In this document: positions 22,498 through 50,708 of the stretch, one piece after another
Layout of the letters: each line of letters starts with the position of its first letter
How positions within the stretch are numbered: position 1 is the first letter of the stretch
DNA from: Streptomyces sp. NBC_01485
GTDB taxonomy: Bacteria; Actinomycetota; Actinomycetes; Streptomycetales; Streptomycetaceae
Reading direction: 5' to 3'
NCBI RefSeq assembly: GCF_036227125.1
Contig: NZ_CP109435.1
Coordinates: 2,604,001 to 2,668,000, forward strand
Length of the DNA stretch: 64,000 nt
Program-made: the position numbers and the translations under genes
The notes under the pieces: generated by a model
What the model saw: the letters and a program-made list of their open reading frames with translations, nothing else
Told to the model about the DNA's origin: nothing
The model's database searches: none

Positions 22498-25188
22498 GTG
22501 ACCAGCAGACTTCCTTGGCCCGAGCCCGACCATGACACCGGCGTCGACACGAACGCCGACGCCGACGCCGCGGACACCTCGATCGTGATCGTCGGCCTGG
22601 CGGCCCCGGAGGGGGCTCCCGAGGCTGTGCGCTGGCCGGACGGGTCCGGCCAGGTCGGCGTGCGGGTGCGCCCGGTGCCCGACGGGGTCGCGGCGTTCTT
22701 CGGGGACTCCGTGCGCGGGGCGTCCCGCGAGCGGCTCGGCGCGCTGCACCTGGTGTGGGCCGCGTTGGAGGACGCCGGGATCGTTCCCGGTTCGCTGCGC
22801 GACGCCGATGTGGGTGTGTTTCTCGTGCAGGCGGAGAAAGAGGCGGAAGCAGAGACAGAGGCCGGGGACGGGGACGTCGGCGGCTCGGACGGGTTGGCGG
22901 CGGCCGTCGGGGGCGATCTCGGCTGGCCGCGGGGACCCCGGGTGACGCTCGGCGCGGGACTTCCGGCGCGGGCGGCGGTCGAGTCGGCCGCCGAGCGGCT
23001 GCGCCGCGGGGAGTGCGACGTGGCTGTGGCGGGTTCCGTCACGGGCGCGGTCGCGGTCCTGCGGCGGGGCTCCACCGCCGTACGGGCCGGTGAGCGGGTG
23101 CTCGCGGCGGCGGAGGCGTTCGGCTCCGCCGCTCCGCCCGCCCCTGCTGCCGCCCCCGACGGCGGGCCCGCGCTGTTGGCCGGGCGGCTGGTGCCGCTCG
23201 TGCTGTCCGGGCGGAGCGACGCCGCCGTGGCGGCGCTGGCCCGGGGTCTGCTGGCGCGTTTCGAGGCCGACGCCGAGCTGTCGCCGGCCGACGTGGGGTG
23301 GTCGCTGGCGACGACCCGTACGACCGGCCTCGGACGGCGGGCCGTGCTGTTCGCCACCGACCGGGAGGAGGCGGTGCGCGGGCTGCGGGCAGTCGCCGAG
23401 GGCGGGTTCGCCCCGCTGCTGTTCCGTACGGCACCCGGTGCGAGCGTCGAGGGCGGTGGACGCGCGGTCCATGTCTTCCCCGGGCTGGGCTCCCCGTGGC
23501 CGGGCATGGCGCTCGACCTGCTGGCCGCCTCCGACGTTTTCCGTTCCCGGATGGAGGACTGCGCGCGGGCCATCGACCCCCTCGTTCCGTGGTCGCTGCA
23601 CGATGTACTGCGCGGTGCCCCGGGCACGCCGGCCCTGACGGACGTGGACGTCGTCGTGCCGGTCCTGCTCGCGGTGGGGGTGTCGCTGTCCGCGCTGTGG
23701 AGCGCCTGCGGTGTGGAGCCCGCGGTCGCCCTCGGGGCCAGCCTCGGTGAGATCGCCGCCGCGCAGGTCGTGGGTGCGCTGACGCTGGACGAGGCCGCAC
23801 GGGTGGCCGTCCTGTGGAGCCGGATGCAGGCGGAGGCGGTCGGAACGGGCGCACTGGCCGCAGCGGCCCTGTCGCCCGGCGAACTCCGTCCGCTGCTCGA
23901 CGCCGGGCACCTGCGCGGCCGGGTCCACTTCGCCGGTACGAACGGTCCGCGCTCCGTGCTGTTCGGCGGGGAGCGCGCGGCCGTGGCCGAAGTCGTCGAG
24001 ATGCTCACGGCCGAGGGCGTACAGGTCAAGGGGCTGAACCTCGCTCTCGCCGCGCACACGCCGGGCGTGACCGTCGACACCACCGCGTTCCTCGCCGGTA
24101 CGGCGGCGATCGCGCCGGCCCCCGCCGCCGTGCCCTTCTATTCCTCCGTCACCGGCGGCGAGTTCGAGACGACCGGGCTGGACGGCGCGTACTGGCTCCG
24201 CAACCTCACCTCCGAGGTGCGGTTCGAGACGGCCGTACGTGCCCTGTGGGCGGCAGGTCACCGCACGTTTCTCGAGGTCAGCCCGCATCCCGTGCTGCTC
24301 GGTGGGGTGGCGGAGACGCTGGCGGACATCGCTGCGGGCGCGGGAGCGGGCGACGGGGCGGCGGCGTCGTCCGGCCTCGTCGGCACCCTGCGCCGGGGGC
24401 AGGACGGGGTCACGGAGTGGCTGACGGCGATGGCGCAGCTCTACGTGCGCGGGGTCGCCGTCGACTGGGGCGCCGTCTTCCGGGGCCGTGGCGCCCGGCG
24501 GATCGCCCTGCCGACGTATCCGTTCGGCGCCGAGGGGACGGACCGGCAGCCCGGGGCCGTCCCGACGGCCGCGACCGGTGGTGCACCGGGCACGGGTGCC
24601 GGCACCGGCACCGGGGGGCTGTCCCTCGCCGGTCTCACGGCGGGTGAACGGGCCTTTGCGGTCGAGGAGTTCGTGCGGGTCCACGTGGCGAGGGTGCTGA
24701 GGCACGACGACCCGGACGCGGTCGCCCTGGATCGTGGGTTCCTGCAGTCCGGCTTCGACTCGATACAGGCCGTGGAGCTGCGCAACCAGCTCAACGAGGC
24801 CACCGGGCTGCGGCTGCCCACGACGCTGGTCTTCGATCACCCGACTCCCGCGTCCGTCGCGGACCTCATCGGCGAGCTGCTGACCGTCCGGCCGGAGCAC
24901 GGTCCGCAGCACGGTCCGGGGCGGGGCGCGGACCAGGGCCGGGAACCGGCCTTCCTCGCCCGACTCGACTCCCTGGAAGCCGAGTTGCTCGCCTCCGGCC
25001 TGCTGCGCGACGACGACGGCGACGGCCCCGAGCACGCTGCCGGGCGGGAGCGCGTGACGGCACGGCTGCGCGACCTGCTGGAGCGGCTGGAGCGGCTGGA
25101 GCGGTCGGCCCCGGACGACGAGGACGAGTTCGAGGGCGCGTCTTTGGAGGAGTTGCTCGACATCGTCGACAGCGAACTGCACAAGTAG
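22498..25188 (+). CDS. Type I PKS loading protein: KS relic - AT - ACP
   Basis: The 896-residue protein primes the assembly line. Residues about 27-215 are the eroded remains of a ketosynthase: SIVIVGLA, LHLVWAALEDAGIVPGSLRDADVGVF and GECDVAVAGSVT align with KS landmarks, but the active-site segment reads VTLGAGLPARAAV, so cysteine and both histidines are gone. The AT (about 320-650) has GASLGE with Ser415. Trp440 stands where extender ATs have the malonate-binding Arg, which suggests a monocarboxylic starter such as acetyl-, propionyl- or branched-acyl-CoA. The ACP has GFDS (Ser755). The acidic C-terminal helix (SLEELLDIVDSELHK) is a docking element. GTG 22498 is the nearest plausible start (GAGAAGG upstream); 22381 and 22315 are alternatives. 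Confidence 0.88.
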   Translation: MTSRLPWPEPDHDTGVDTNADADAADTSIVIVGLAAPEGAPEAVRWPDGSGQVGVRVRPVPDGVAAFFGDSVRGASRERLGALHLVWAALEDAGIVPGSLRDADVGVFLVQAEKEAEAETEAGDGDVGGSDGLAAAVGGDLGWPRGPRVTLGAGLPARAAVESAAERLRRGECDVAVAGSVTGAVAVLRRGSTAVRAGERVLAAAEAFGSAAPPAPAAAPDGGPALLAGRLVPLVLSGRSDAAVAALARGLLARFEADAELSPADVGWSLATTRTTGLGRRAVLFATDREEAVRGLRAVAEGGFAPLLFRTAPGASVEGGGRAVHVFPGLGSPWPGMALDLLAASDVFRSRMEDCARAIDPLVPWSLHDVLRGAPGTPALTDVDVVVPVLLAVGVSLSALWSACGVEPAVALGASLGEIAAAQVVGALTLDEAARVAVLWSRMQAEAVGTGALAAAALSPGELRPLLDAGHLRGRVHFAGTNGPRSVLFGGERAAVAEVVEMLTAEGVQVKGLNLALAAHTPGVTVDTTAFLAGTAAIAPAPAAVPFYSSVTGGEFETTGLDGAYWLRNLTSEVRFETAVRALWAAGHRTFLEVSPHPVLLGGVAETLADIAAGAGAGDGAAASSGLVGTLRRGQDGVTEWLTAMAQLYVRGVAVDWGAVFRGRGARRIALPTYPFGAEGTDRQPGAVPTAATGGAPGTGAGTGTGGLSLAGLTAGERAFAVEEFVRVHVARVLRHDDPDAVALDRGFLQSGFDSIQAVELRNQLNEATGLRLPTTLVFDHPTPASVADLIGELLTVRPEHGPQHGPGRGADQGREPAFLARLDSLEAELLASGLLRDDDGDGPEHAAGRERVTARLRDLLERLERLERSAPDDEDEFEGASLEELLDIVDSELHK

Positions 25189-25221
25189 CGAACGCACAAG
25201 TGACGTACGAACTGCACAAGT
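25173..25221. repeat. Three copies of a 13/14-nt motif at the 3' end of the loading gene
   Basis: CGAACTGCACAAGT at 25173-25186 (covering the last codons and the first base of the stop), CGAACGCACAAGT at 25189-25201 and CGAACTGCACAAGT at 25208-25221 form an irregular direct repeat running into the spacer before the next PKS gene. It is most simply explained by slippage duplication of the C-terminal coding end. Confidence 0.75.
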
Positions 25222-25311
25222 CCTGACATGGCGACCCGGCCGTAGACCTCTGCGAACGCCTCGTACGCCATCGGGAAGCTCCCCCCACGCACACGGAAAG
25301 GTCACGGCACC

Positions 25312-28300
25312 ATGACGAGCGGTGCGAAGAACGGGACGGCCGGCGCTGCGACCGGCGACAGCAGGGTCGTGGACACGTTGAAGCGGCTCACCCTCGACCT
25401 GCGCAACACCCGGCAGCGGCTTCGGGAAGTCGAGGAATCGGCCCGTGAGCCGATCGCGATCGTCGGCATGGCCTGTCGTTTCCCCGGCGGGGTCGAGTCC
25501 CCCGAGGACCTGTGGCGGCTGGTGACGGAGGAACGGGACGTCATCTCGCCGCTGCCGACCGACCGGGGCTGGGACGAGCGCCTGTACGACCCGGATCCGG
25601 CGCGGCACGGCACGGTCTACGTCCGGGAAGGCGGCTTTCTGGACGATCCGGCCGGCTTCGATCCCGCGTTCTTCGGGATGAGCACCCGGGAGGCGCTGGC
25701 GACCGACCCGCAGCAGCGACTGCTGCTGGAGACCTCCTGGGAGGCCGTCGAACGGGCCGGTATCGACCCTACGTCGCTGCGCGGCAGCCGTACCGGCGTG
25801 TTCGCGGGCGTCTTCTACCAGGACTACGCGGCCCGGCTGCGCAACGCCCCGGGCGAGTTCGAGGGCTATCTCGCCGGCGGCAGCACGGGCAGCGTGGCGT
25901 CCGGCCGCGTCGCGTACACGCTCGGCCTCGAAGGACCGGCCGTCAGCATCGACACGGCCTGCTCCTCGTCGCTCGTGGCCCTGCACCAGGCCGCGCAGGC
26001 GATACGGGCGGGCGAGTGCGATCTCGCGCTGGCGGGCGGGGTGACGGTGATGGCGTCGCCGCAGTGGCTGGTGCAGTTCAGCCGGCAGCGCGGGCTGGCC
26101 ACGGACGCGCGGTGCAAGGCGTTCGCCGCCGCCGCGGACGGCACGTCGCTCGGCGAGGGCGTCGGGATGCTGCTGCTGGAGCGGCTGTCCGACGCGCGGC
26201 GCAACGGCCGGCGGGTCCTCGCCGTCATCCGCGGTTCCGCGGCCAACCAGGACGGTGCGAGCAGCGGACTGACCGCGCCGAGCGGGCCGGCGCAGCGCCG
26301 GGTGATCGGGCAGGCCCTGGACCAGGCGGGGTTGTCGCCCGCGGACGTGGACGCGGTGGAGGCGCACGGCACCGGCACGAAGCTGGGCGACCCCATCGAG
26401 GCGCAGGCCCTGATCGCCGCCTACGGCCAGGGCCGTCCCGCCGGCCGGCCGATGTGGCTCGGCTCGGTCAAGTCCAACATCGGGCACCCGCAGGCCGCCG
26501 CCGGGGTGGCCGGCGTGATCAAGATGGTGAAGGCGATGGAGCACGGCGTGCTGCCGCGCACCCTGCACGTGGACGCGCCGAGCCCGAAGGTGGACTGGTC
26601 GGCGGGCGCGGTCGAGCTGCTGACCGAGGCCCGGGACTGGCCGGACACGGGCCGCCCGCGCCGGGCCGGCGTCTCGGCGTTCGGCGTCAGCGGCACCAAC
26701 GCGCATGTGGTGCTGGAGCAGCCGGAGCGGAGCGCCGATTCCGGACCGCTCTCGGAAGCGGACCAGACGCGGACGTGGCCCACCGGGATGCCGTGGGTGC
26801 TGTCCGGGCGCAGTGCCGACGCCCTGCGGGCGCAGGCCGAGCGGCTGGCGGCCCATGTGGCGGCGCATCCGGAGGTGACGCGTGCGGAGGTCGGCGCGGG
26901 GCTGGCGCGCGGCCGGTCGGTGTTCGAGCACCGGGCGGTGGTCGTCGGCGCGGACCGGGACGAACTCCTCGCGGGTCTGACGGCGCTGGCGGCGGGCCGG
27001 CCGTCGCCCGCGGTGTTCCACGGCCGGGTCACCGCCGACAGCCGTACCGTCCTGGTGCTCTCCGACCACGGTCTGGCGCAGGATCTCGACTGGGCGGCCC
27101 GGCTCGTGCTGACCTGTCCGACGTTCTCCCGGCGGCTGGCGCACTGCCAGCGGGCGCTGGCCGCGGTCGGCGACCACGCGCTGCGCGGCGGCGCCTTCCC
27201 GGGGTCCGAGCCGGGTGTGCGGTGGGCGGTGCTGGTGGCGCTCGCCGGGGTGTGGGAGGAGTACGGCGTACGGCCCGCGGCGGTGGTCGGCGAAGGTGTC
27301 GGCGAGATCGCGGCGGCCTGTGTGTCCGGCGCGATGTCGCTGGAGGAGGGCGCGCGGGCGGCCGCGCACGGCACCGGGGTGGAGGCCGACGAGGGCCGGA
27401 TTCCGCTGCTGGGGACGTCCTCGACGCCGCTCGGCGCCGCCGTCCGCACGTTGAGCGCGCGCGGTCACGCGCTGTTCGTGGAGGTCGGGGCCGACTCGGC
27501 CGTCGCGCCCCGGCTCACGGCGGCCCTGGAGGGGCACGCGGCGCGGGTCGTCGTCTCGCCGGTGGGCGGGGCGAGCGGGGCGGACGGGCTGCTGCCCGCG
27601 CTGGCCCGGCTGCACGTGGGCGGCACGACGGTGGCCTGGCCCACGGCCTTCCCCGACCTGAGCCTGGCGGGCCGCCCGCCGGCCGACCTGCCGACGTACG
27701 CCTTCCAGCGGCGTCGGCACTGGCTGGACGACGGGCCCCGCACGCTCGACACGGTCGCGGCCGGGCTCGCGCCCGCGGACCATCCGCTGCTCGGTGCGAC
27801 CGTGGAACTCCCGGACGACGGCGGCCTGTTGTTCACCGGCCGGCTGTCGACGGCCGCTCAGCCGTGGCTCGCCGACCACGTGGTGGCGGGCCGGATGCTG
27901 CTGCCGGGCACGGCGATGCTGGAGCTGGCCCGGTGGGCGGGGGCGTACGCCGGCTGCGACCGGGTGGCGGAGCTGACCCTGCACAGCCCGCTCGAACTGG
28001 CCGCCGATCCGCGCGCGGGCCGGGCGATCCGGCTCCGGCTGACCGACGCGGACGCCACGGGCCGCCGACGCCTCACGCTGTCGTCGCGGCCCGGTCCGGA
28101 CGAGCCGTGGACGCGCCACGCGACGGGAACCCTCGACACGGACGACACGGACGGCGGCGCGGGCGCGGCGGCGCGCCGGTCCGACCTGGTCACCTGGCCG
28201 CCCGCGGCGGCCCGGAGCGTGGACATCGACGACTTCCACCGGCGGGCGAAGGAGCACGGGATCGTGTACGGGCCCGCGTTCCAGGGCCTGCGGGCGGTGT

Positions 28301-30729
28301 GGCGACGCGGCGACGAGGTGTTCGCCGAGGTCGCCCTGCCGGAGGGGACGCAGGCGGAGGCCGGGCTCTACGGACTGCACCCGGCGCTGCTCGACGCCGG
28401 GCTCCAGGCCTGGCATGCGGCGCGCCCCGAGGCGCTGGAGCGGCGGCTGGTGCCGTACACCTGGCGTGGGACGACGACGGCGGGCGCCGCCGGGCCGAGC
28501 GGGCTGCGGGTGCGGCTCGCGCTCGTGGACGGTCCGGCGCCCGGCACGGACGGCACCGGCGTCTCGGTGTCCATCGAGGTCGCCGACGCGGCCGGGGTGC
28601 CGGTGGCGTCGGTGGCGGCGCTGCACCTCAGGTCCCTGGGCCGGGGACCGGCCGACACCGCCGGCGCGGGCATGCTGCTGCGCAGCCGGTGGATGCCGTA
28701 CGCCGGGTCCGGGCTGCCGGGCGACGCCGAACCGGTCGCCGCGCTCGGGGAGCCGGACGCGCTGCCGGTGACCGTCGATGCCCGGTACTCCGCTCTCGAC
28801 GCCCTCGGTTCGGCGCTCGCCGCCGGGGCGCCCGCGCCGGACGTGGTCCTGCTGCCGGTCACTGCGGACGGCGACCACGCGGATGTGCCGGGAGCCGTGC
28901 GTGCGGCGACCGCCGGTGTCCTGGCCGTGCTGCAGTCGTGGCTCGCCGAGCCGGCGCTGGGCGCGAGCAGGCTGGTGGCGGTGGTGCGGGAGCGGGTCGG
29001 CGAGGCCGCCCTCGTCGACGACGCCGTACGCGCGCTGATCCGCACCGCGCGCACCGAGCACCCGCGCCGGTTCGGGCTGCTGTCCCTCGGCGACGGCGAG
29101 GTTCCGGCGCCGGAGGTGTTCACGCGGGCGCTGCGGGCCGTCCGGGAGGAACCGGAGGTCGCCGTCCGGGAGGGCCTGCTGTGGGTGCCGCGCCTGGCGG
29201 AGGTGGCGGAAGCGGAGTACGAGCGGGACGGCAAGGCACCGGGGCGTGCCGTGGATCCCGACGGCACCGTGCTGATCACCGGGGGGACCGGCACCCTGGG
29301 CGGGCTGGTGGCCCGGCATCTGGTCGCCCGGGGGGCCCGGCGCCTGGTCCTGACCGGGCGGCGCGGTGAAGCGGCGCCCGGGGCCGCCGAGCTGGCGGCG
29401 GAACTGACCGCGCAGGGGGCCGAGGTCACGGTGGTGGCCTGCGACGTGGCCGACGCGGACGCCGTGGCGGCGGTGCTGGACGGCGTGCCGCAGGAGCACC
29501 CGCTGACCGTCGTCGTGCACGCCGCCGGCGTGACGGACGACGGGACCCTCACCTCGCTGACCGGCGACCGGCTCGCCGCCGTACTGCGGCCGAAGGTGGA
29601 CGCCGCGTGGCATCTGCACGAGCTGACGCGCGGGCTGGACCTCGCCGAGTTCGTGACGTTCTCGTCCGTGTCCGGCGTCTTCGGCGCCGCCGGGCAGGCG
29701 AACTACGCGGCGGCCAACGTCTTCCTCGACGCCCTCGCCCGGTACCGGCGTGCCCAGGGCCTGCCCGGTCTGTCGCTGGCCTGGGGTCCGTGGGCCGAAC
29801 GCAGCGCGCTGACCGGCGACCTGACGGAGGCGGACTGGGCGCGCATCGGCCAGGACGGTGTCCGTGCCCTGGCCACCGGGGACGCTCTCGCTCTCTTCGA
29901 CGCCGCCCGCCTGCGGAAGGAGACCGTCGAGGAGTCGGTGCTCGTCGCGCTGCGGCTCGACCTCGCGCAGGTGCGGAAGCGGAACGCCGCCGGTCGGCTC
30001 CTGCCGCCGCTGCGCTCGCTGGTGGACGGCCCCGAGACGGCCTCCGAGACCACCTCCGAGACCACTCCCGGGGCGGCTCCCGAGACCGCTCCCGAGGCGG
30101 AGCGGCGGCCGGGCGCCGGCGCCGAGGGGGGCGGCCCGGCACCGGCGTCGTCCTTCCCGGAGCGGGTGCGGGCGATGCCGGAGGCGGAGCGCAGGCGGGC
30201 CCTGCTCGACCTGGTCCGTACGCACACGGCGAGGGCCCTGGGCGAGGGGACGGCCGAGGACATCGATCCGGACCGGGGCTTCGCCGAGCTGGGCGTCGAC
30301 TCCCTGTCCGGCCTGGACCTCCAGGAGAAGCTGCTCGAAGCCACCGGCGTCGACCTGCCGAACACCGTGATCTACGACCATCCGACCGCCGCCGCGCTCG
30401 CCGACCACCTGTGCGCGCAGCTCGGCGGCACGGCGGACGACGCCGCCTCCGCCGGGCCGGCCCTGGCCGAGGTGGACCGGCTGGAGGCGTTCCTGGCCTC
30501 CTTCGCCGAGACCGCCGGCGCCGAGGCCAGGGAGACGGTCGCCCACCGGCTGCTGGACCTGGTGTCCCGCTGGCCCGGTGGCACGGGAGCGGACGACCGC
30601 GACGGCAGGGACCCCGACGGGCCACAGCCGGCGGACCTCGCGTCGGCGTCCGACGACGAACTCTTCGAGGTTCTCCAGCAGATGCGCTCCGCCGGCAGCG
30701 GAACTCCGTCGAATCACCAGAGTTTTTAG
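25312..30729 (+). CDS. Type I PKS extension module 1: KS - degenerate AT - DH - KR - ACP
   Basis: The 1805-residue protein starts with a docking coiled coil ([19 protein letters not shown]). The KS (44-465) is intact: [32 protein letters not shown]. The AT region (about 555-800) is degenerate. FPGQGSQ is replaced by VLVLSDHGL, GHSxGE reads GEGVGE (Gly662 at the Ser position), and the small subdomain with the YASH/HAFH motif is missing. DH has [10 protein letters not shown] and DAGLQ. KR has [12 protein letters not shown] (B-type-like), FSSVSG and [11 protein letters not shown] has LGVDSL. The predicted output is an alpha,beta-double bond, with the extender unit supplied in trans or the module skipped. 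A 12-nt x 6 repeat (30031-30102) encodes the Thr/Glu-rich KR-ACP linker. Confidence 0.93.
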   Translation: MTSGAKNGTAGAATGDSRVVDTLKRLTLDLRNTRQRLREVEESAREPIAIVGMACRFPGGVESPEDLWRLVTEERDVISPLPTDRGWDERLYDPDPARHGTVYVREGGFLDDPAGFDPAFFGMSTREALATDPQQRLLLETSWEAVERAGIDPTSLRGSRTGVFAGVFYQDYAARLRNAPGEFEGYLAGGSTGSVASGRVAYTLGLEGPAVSIDTACSSSLVALHQAAQAIRAGECDLALAGGVTVMASPQWLVQFSRQRGLATDARCKAFAAAADGTSLGEGVGMLLLERLSDARRNGRRVLAVIRGSAANQDGASSGLTAPSGPAQRRVIGQALDQAGLSPADVDAVEAHGTGTKLGDPIEAQALIAAYGQGRPAGRPMWLGSVKSNIGHPQAAAGVAGVIKMVKAMEHGVLPRTLHVDAPSPKVDWSAGAVELLTEARDWPDTGRPRRAGVSAFGVSGTNAHVVLEQPERSADSGPLSEADQTRTWPTGMPWVLSGRSADALRAQAERLAAHVAAHPEVTRAEVGAGLARGRSVFEHRAVVVGADRDELLAGLTALAAGRPSPAVFHGRVTADSRTVLVLSDHGLAQDLDWAARLVLTCPTFSRRLAHCQRALAAVGDHALRGGAFPGSEPGVRWAVLVALAGVWEEYGVRPAAVVGEGVGEIAAACVSGAMSLEEGARAAAHGTGVEADEGRIPLLGTSSTPLGAAVRTLSARGHALFVEVGADSAVAPRLTAALEGHAARVVVSPVGGASGADGLLPALARLHVGGTTVAWPTAFPDLSLAGRPPADLPTYAFQRRRHWLDDGPRTLDTVAAGLAPADHPLLGATVELPDDGGLLFTGRLSTAAQPWLADHVVAGRMLLPGTAMLELARWAGAYAGCDRVAELTLHSPLELAADPRAGRAIRLRLTDADATGRRRLTLSSRPGPDEPWTRHATGTLDTDDTDGGAGAAARRSDLVTWPPAAARSVDIDDFHRRAKEHGIVYGPAFQGLRAVWRRGDEVFAEVALPEGTQAEAGLYGLHPALLDAGLQAWHAARPEALERRLVPYTWRGTTTAGAAGPSGLRVRLALVDGPAPGTDGTGVSVSIEVADAAGVPVASVAALHLRSLGRGPADTAGAGMLLRSRWMPYAGSGLPGDAEPVAALGEPDALPVTVDARYSALDALGSALAAGAPAPDVVLLPVTADGDHADVPGAVRAATAGVLAVLQSWLAEPALGASRLVAVVRERVGEAALVDDAVRALIRTARTEHPRRFGLLSLGDGEVPAPEVFTRALRAVREEPEVAVREGLLWVPRLAEVAEAEYERDGKAPGRAVDPDGTVLITGGTGTLGGLVARHLVARGARRLVLTGRRGEAAPGAAELAAELTAQGAEVTVVACDVADADAVAAVLDGVPQEHPLTVVVHAAGVTDDGTLTSLTGDRLAAVLRPKVDAAWHLHELTRGLDLAEFVTFSSVSGVFGAAGQANYAAANVFLDALARYRRAQGLPGLSLAWGPWAERSALTGDLTEADWARIGQDGVRALATGDALALFDAARLRKETVEESVLVALRLDLAQVRKRNAAGRLLPPLRSLVDGPETASETTSETTPGAAPETAPEAERRPGAGAEGGGPAPASSFPERVRAMPEAERRRALLDLVRTHTARALGEGTAEDIDPDRGFAELGVDSLSGLDLQEKLLEATGVDLPNTVIYDHPTAAALADHLCAQLGGTADDAASAGPALAEVDRLEAFLASFAETAGAEARETVAHRLLDLVSRWPGGTGADDRDGRDPDGPQPADLASASDDELFEVLQQMRSAGSGTPSNHQSF

Positions 30730-30741
30730 GAGCGGGCTCAC

Positions 30742-37269
<6,528 letters not shown>

Positions 37270-37316
37270 CCGCGTACGGGCCCCGGACAACGACCATGAG
37301 CGGAGAGGGAATCCCT

Positions 37317-43100
<5,784 letters not shown>

Positions 43101-43130
43101 CCCGTGCGGAACAGAGAGGACAGCGCGACC

Positions 43131-50069
<6,939 letters not shown>

Positions 50070-50126
50070 CCCCCCTCCCCCCAAAAAAAGCCGCTTCCCC
50101 GCAGACCCCGGAAGGACCACCCCCCG

Positions 50127-50627
50127 ATGCCCACCCGCTGGCACCCGGTCGAAGAGGCCGACGACTCGCTCCTCACCACCGCGTCCCTCTACCTGACGCG
50201 CTCCGTCGACGTTCCCTACCCGGCCGAGGAGACCTGGGCGGCCCTGACCGACGACAGCGGCCCGGCGCACTGGACCAAGGGCGTGAAGCGGCTGACCTGG
50301 ACCTCGCCCCGGCCGTTCGGGGTCGGCACGACCCGGGAGGTGGAGACCCGCGGAGGCTTCGTGCTGCGCGAGCGCTTCTACCGCTGGGACGAGGGACACC
50401 GCAAGACGTTCACGGTCGTCGGGAGCACCCACAACGTCTTCAAGCGCCTCGTGGAGGACTACGTCGTGGAGTCCACCCCCGAAGGCTCCCGGCTCACCTG
50501 GCAGTGGGCCGGTGACCTGCACCGCCCGTGGTCGTACCTGAAGCCCGTGCTGAAGCGGCTCGTCCTGGAGCCGACGGCCGAGTCCCACATCGGCGGCCTG
50601 CCGGCCCACATGGCGGCCAACCGCTGA
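50127..50627 (+). CDS. SRPBCC (START/Bet v1-like) protein, candidate polyketide cyclase
   Basis: The 166-residue protein has the SRPBCC pattern: SVDVPYPAEETWAALTDDSGPAHWTKGVKRLTWTSP, strands (GVGTTREVETRGGFVLRERFYRWDEG), KTFTVVGSTHNVFKRLVEDYVVE, LTWQWAG and a long C-terminal helix. This helix-grip fold encloses a hydrophobic cavity, as in aromatase/cyclases. It sits 57 nt after the PKS thioesterase gene and 81 nt before the amidotransferase, with GGAAGGACC before its ATG. By position it matches PieC of the piericidin cluster, so a role in closing the pyridone ring or binding the diketo amide is a good guess. No catalytic residue can be proved by eye. Confidence 0.85.
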   Translation: MPTRWHPVEEADDSLLTTASLYLTRSVDVPYPAEETWAALTDDSGPAHWTKGVKRLTWTSPRPFGVGTTREVETRGGFVLRERFYRWDEGHRKTFTVVGSTHNVFKRLVEDYVVESTPEGSRLTWQWAGDLHRPWSYLKPVLKRLVLEPTAESHIGGLPAHMAANR

Positions 50628-50708
50628 CACCGCCCCGCACGGTCCGGACCACCCCCGGACCACCCCCGGACCGACACCGAACAGAACATCAGCAGGAAGA
50701 GGACGCAC

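Noticed and set aside
22570..23140. Loading KS as a KSQ decarboxylase
   Set aside because: KSQ domains keep the full KS fold with Gln for Cys. Here the motif is absent and more than half of the domain is deleted.
50083..50089. Run of seven A between the thioesterase and SRPBCC genes as a terminator
   Set aside because: There is no stem before it in the direction of transcription, and the flanking genes look like one operon.
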